Below, one piece after another: positions 62,307 through 64,000 of a stretch of 64,000 nucleotides of DNA (the first letter of the stretch is position 1; each line of letters begins with the position of its first letter). The stretch comes from Frigoribacterium sp. Leaf263. Lineage in GTDB: Bacteria > Actinomycetota > Actinomycetes > Actinomycetales > Microbacteriaceae. A program made the translations under genes and the position numbers. Location: NCBI RefSeq assembly GCF_001422285.1, contig NZ_LMMO01000005.1, forward strand, positions 96,046 through 160,045, given 5' to 3'. The notes under the pieces are model-generated. The model saw only the letters and a list, made by a program, of their open reading frames with translations. It was not told the origin of the DNA and did not search any database.

Positions 62307-63323
62307 GTGACCGCCGGCCCGAAGACCGCGACTCCCCGCGCCCCCTGGGCGCCGGGAGTCGGGGTGGCCGCGGTCGCAACGGCGATCGCATGGGGGGTGC
62401 ATTCGCTCGTTCCGGCGGTGCCGATCCTCACCGTGTGCGTTCTGCTTGGCGTCATCGTCGCGCAGATCCCGGCGGCACGCCCCGCAGTCGACGGGGTCCT
62501 CGCTCCCGGGCTGACCCTCTCGGCGAAGCGGCTCCTGCGCATCGGGGTGGTGCTGCTCGGACTCAAGCTCAGCCTCGTCGATGTTGCCGGGCTCGGGTGG
62601 CTCACCGTCGTGGTGGTCGTCGCCATCCTGGCCGCGACCTTCTTCGTGACCTGGGCGCTGGGCCGATGGGCACGACTGCCCGGTGATCAGCCGCTGCTGC
62701 TCGCCGCCGGCTTCTCGATCTGCGGCGCCTCGGCCATCGGCGCGATGAGCGCGGTCACGAGAGACCGCGGCCGTGATGCCGCGACCCCGGTCGCCCTCGT
62801 CACCCTGTGCGGGACCGCCGCGATCGCGATCCTTCCGCCGATCGCCTCGGCTCTCGGCCTCACCGACATGCAGTTCGGCGCCTGGACGGGTGCGAGCGTG
62901 CACGATGTCGGGCAGGTCGTGGCCACCGCGCAGACCGCCGGCGCATCGGCGTTGGCCATCGCGATCGTCGTGAAACTGACCCGGGTGGTGATGCTCGCCC
63001 CGGTGGTCGCGATCACCTCGCTCGTCATCCGCCGACGAGGCGGCGACGTCGGTGCACGCCCGCCGATCGTGCCGCTCTTCGTCGTCGGTTTCCTCGTCGC
63101 GGTCGTGCTCCGCACCGTGGTGCCGATCCCCGAGGGCGTTCTCGGCGCGGCGGATCTGCTGCAGACCGTCCTGCTCGGATTGGCCCTCTTCGGTCTGGGC
63201 ACGGGGATCCGCTTCGAGAAGCTCGCCCGGACGGGTGGCCGCGCAGTCGCCGTCGGACTCGCATCGTGGATCTTCATCGCCGTCGTCTCGCTCGGCGCGG
63301 TCCAGCTGCTTCCGCTCGCCTAG
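62307..63323 (+). CDS. YeiH-family putative sulfate/organosulfonate exporter
   Basis: A 338-residue membrane protein of the UPF0324/YeiH family with about ten helices. Signature stretches are LRIGVVLLGLKLSL, AAGFSICGASAIGAMSAV (conserved Cys) and GASVHDVGQVVATA. The GTG at 62307 lies 14 bp after the FAH stop, so it may be co-transcribed with leuB. Transport of sulfite-like anions has been proposed for relatives. It is followed by the 8-bp satellite. Confidence 0.9.
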   Translation: MTAGPKTATPRAPWAPGVGVAAVATAIAWGVHSLVPAVPILTVCVLLGVIVAQIPAARPAVDGVLAPGLTLSAKRLLRIGVVLLGLKLSLVDVAGLGWLTVVVVVAILAATFFVTWALGRWARLPGDQPLLLAAGFSICGASAIGAMSAVTRDRGRDAATPVALVTLCGTAAIAILPPIASALGLTDMQFGAWTGASVHDVGQVVATAQTAGASALAIAIVVKLTRVVMLAPVVAITSLVIRRRGGDVGARPPIVPLFVVGFLVAVVLRTVVPIPEGVLGAADLLQTVLLGLALFGLGTGIRFEKLARTGGRAVAVGLASWIFIAVVSLGAVQLLPLA

Positions 63324-63341
63324 TCGCGACATCGGGTATCG

Positions 63342-63775
63342 CCGGTGTCCCGGTGTCCCGGTGTCCCGGTGTCCCGCGCGTTCGGGGCTTTGCCTCTTCG
63401 GAAGTACCGGTGTCTCGATGTCTCGATGTCTCGGTGTCCGGTGATCCGGAGTCTCCGCGACCCGGTGGCCCGGTGACCTGGTGACCTGGTGACCTGGTGA
63501 CCTGGTGACCCGGCGACCGAGTGCGCCGGTGTCTCAGTGCTCCCGCGTCCTGGTGTCCCCGTGCCCCGATGTTCCGGTGACCCGGTGACCCGGTGACCCG
63601 GTGACTCGGTGACTCGGTGACCCGGTGACCCGGTGACTCGGTGACCCGGTGACTCGGTGACTCGGTGACTCGGTGACCCGGTGACTCGGTGACCGGTGTC
63701 TCCGTGATCCAGTGATCCAGTGATCCAGTGATCCAGTGATCTGGTGTCTTTGCGACCCGGTGTCTCGGTGACCTG
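63342..63775. repeat. degenerate 8-bp satellite (CGGTGACC type)
   Basis: Over about 430 bp the unit CGGTGACC and its variants (CGGTGTCC, TGGTGACC, CGGTGACT, CAGTGATC, CGATGTCT) repeat head to tail, roughly fifty times with a few interruptions. Blocks of identical variants are adjacent: CGGTGTCC runs first, then TGGTGACC, CGGTGACC/CGGTGACT alternating, then CAGTGATC. This is the pattern of recent local duplication. The 8-bp period excludes a coding role. Confidence 0.95.
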
Positions 63776-63785
63776 GCTACACGGT

Positions 63786-63964
63786 CACCGAGGGGGACTC
63801 CCTCGCGGAGCACCGACGGGTGGTCGCCCGGTGCCGCGCATGCTCCTGAGGAGCGATCCCCCGGCTCGACAGACCGGGTCTCCGCGGCCGTGTGTGGCTG
63901 TGTGGGGGCCGATCGGCTTGTTTTCGGGCTTTTTGGGTGCGACACGCCCGGGATGCGTGGAGGT
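63786..63964. other. non-coding region between satellite and terminal promoter
   Basis: A short hairpin CGAGGG-ggac-TCCCTCG-like (63789-63805) may be a terminator for the leuB/YeiH transcript. The rest, including the T-rich TTGTTTTCGGGCTTTTTGGG (63917-63936), has no ORF of credible composition. I see no tRNA. Confidence 0.5.
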
Positions 63965-63993
63965 TTGGACGTGTGGGCGGATGTCCGTGTAGT
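63965..63993 (+). promoter_or_regulatory. strong promoter facing out of the window
   Basis: TTGGAC (63965-63970), exactly 17 bp, TGTAGT (63988-63993). A T-rich upstream segment (63917-63936) precedes it. The lack of any start codon before the window edge fits an untranslated-RNA operon such as rRNA or tRNA, but the next gene is not visible. Confidence 0.55.
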
Positions 63994-64000
63994 GTTCTTT

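Noticed and set aside
63274..63945. Minus-strand frame with repeating HRVTESPG peptide
   Set aside because: The 8-aa period is the 24-bp super-period of an 8-bp satellite; no start context and all six frames are open through it.

Overview
The window is high-GC actinobacterial DNA (roughly 70 % G+C by eye). Third codon positions are strongly G/C, GTG starts are common, and genes often overlap by ATGA or GTGA. Gene content suggests a soil- or plant-associated member of the Microbacteriaceae; the family assignment is inference. No rRNA, tRNA, CRISPR array, insertion sequence or prophage was seen, although the last 40 bases hold a strong promoter facing out of the window.

Layout. 1-4878: a MacB-type export system (permease cut by the window edge, ATPase, peptidoglycan-binding adaptor, lipoprotein) divergent from a response regulator/histidine kinase pair. 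4901-12887: two paralogous secreted M60 gluzincin metallopeptidases flanking a nitroreductase, then an L-threonine aldolase. 12937-35200: a surface-polysaccharide region in several blocks (DegT aminotransferase and PglC-like phosphoglycosyl transferase; an ACP, NeuD-like acyltransferase and KAS III cassette; a GT2-GT4 fusion; a six-gene run of UDP-sugar dehydrogenase, GT, flippase, polymerase and GT; an opposing operon of Wzz/BY-kinase and two GTs). Ordinary genes are interleaved (AEC transporter, xthA, pyrE, a large disordered membrane protein, a HAD phosphatase, a TrmH-type methylase, DUF3151). 35320-38809: a YhgE/Pip membrane protein, a degenerate ABC ATPase and a TetR repressor with a perfect operator. 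39110-40000: an SGNH-like protein with altered catalytic residues.

40356-52107 is a xylose/xyloside locus: xylA, a LacI regulator, an ABC sugar importer, a GH31 alpha-xylosidase, a ROK regulator, a DtxR/MntR regulator and xylB. Two operator types can be read: a LacI-type palindrome before the lacI gene and the importer, and a TTTGT-N11-ACAAA site before both xylA and xylB. 52200-63323 is mostly housekeeping: a secreted protein, purA, GNAT, Ohr, chorismate mutase, a lactonase, a TetR/MFS pair, then leuB-ilvE-FAH and a YeiH transporter. 63342-63775 is a degenerate 8-bp satellite.

The most unusual signal is a short dispersed motif, GAGGAGGCGCGGGTC (core GGAGGCGCG). It occurs about 36 times by eye, in both orientations, inside genes and as perfect inverted pairs forming terminator-like hairpins. 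That architecture recalls DNA-uptake sequences. Other notable items are the ACP/acyltransferase/KAS III cassette, the M60 pair sharing leader architecture with the polysaccharide genes, an in-frame (CAG)10 tract opening a glycosyltransferase, several intergenic tandem repeats of different unit length, and a class of apparently leaderless genes.
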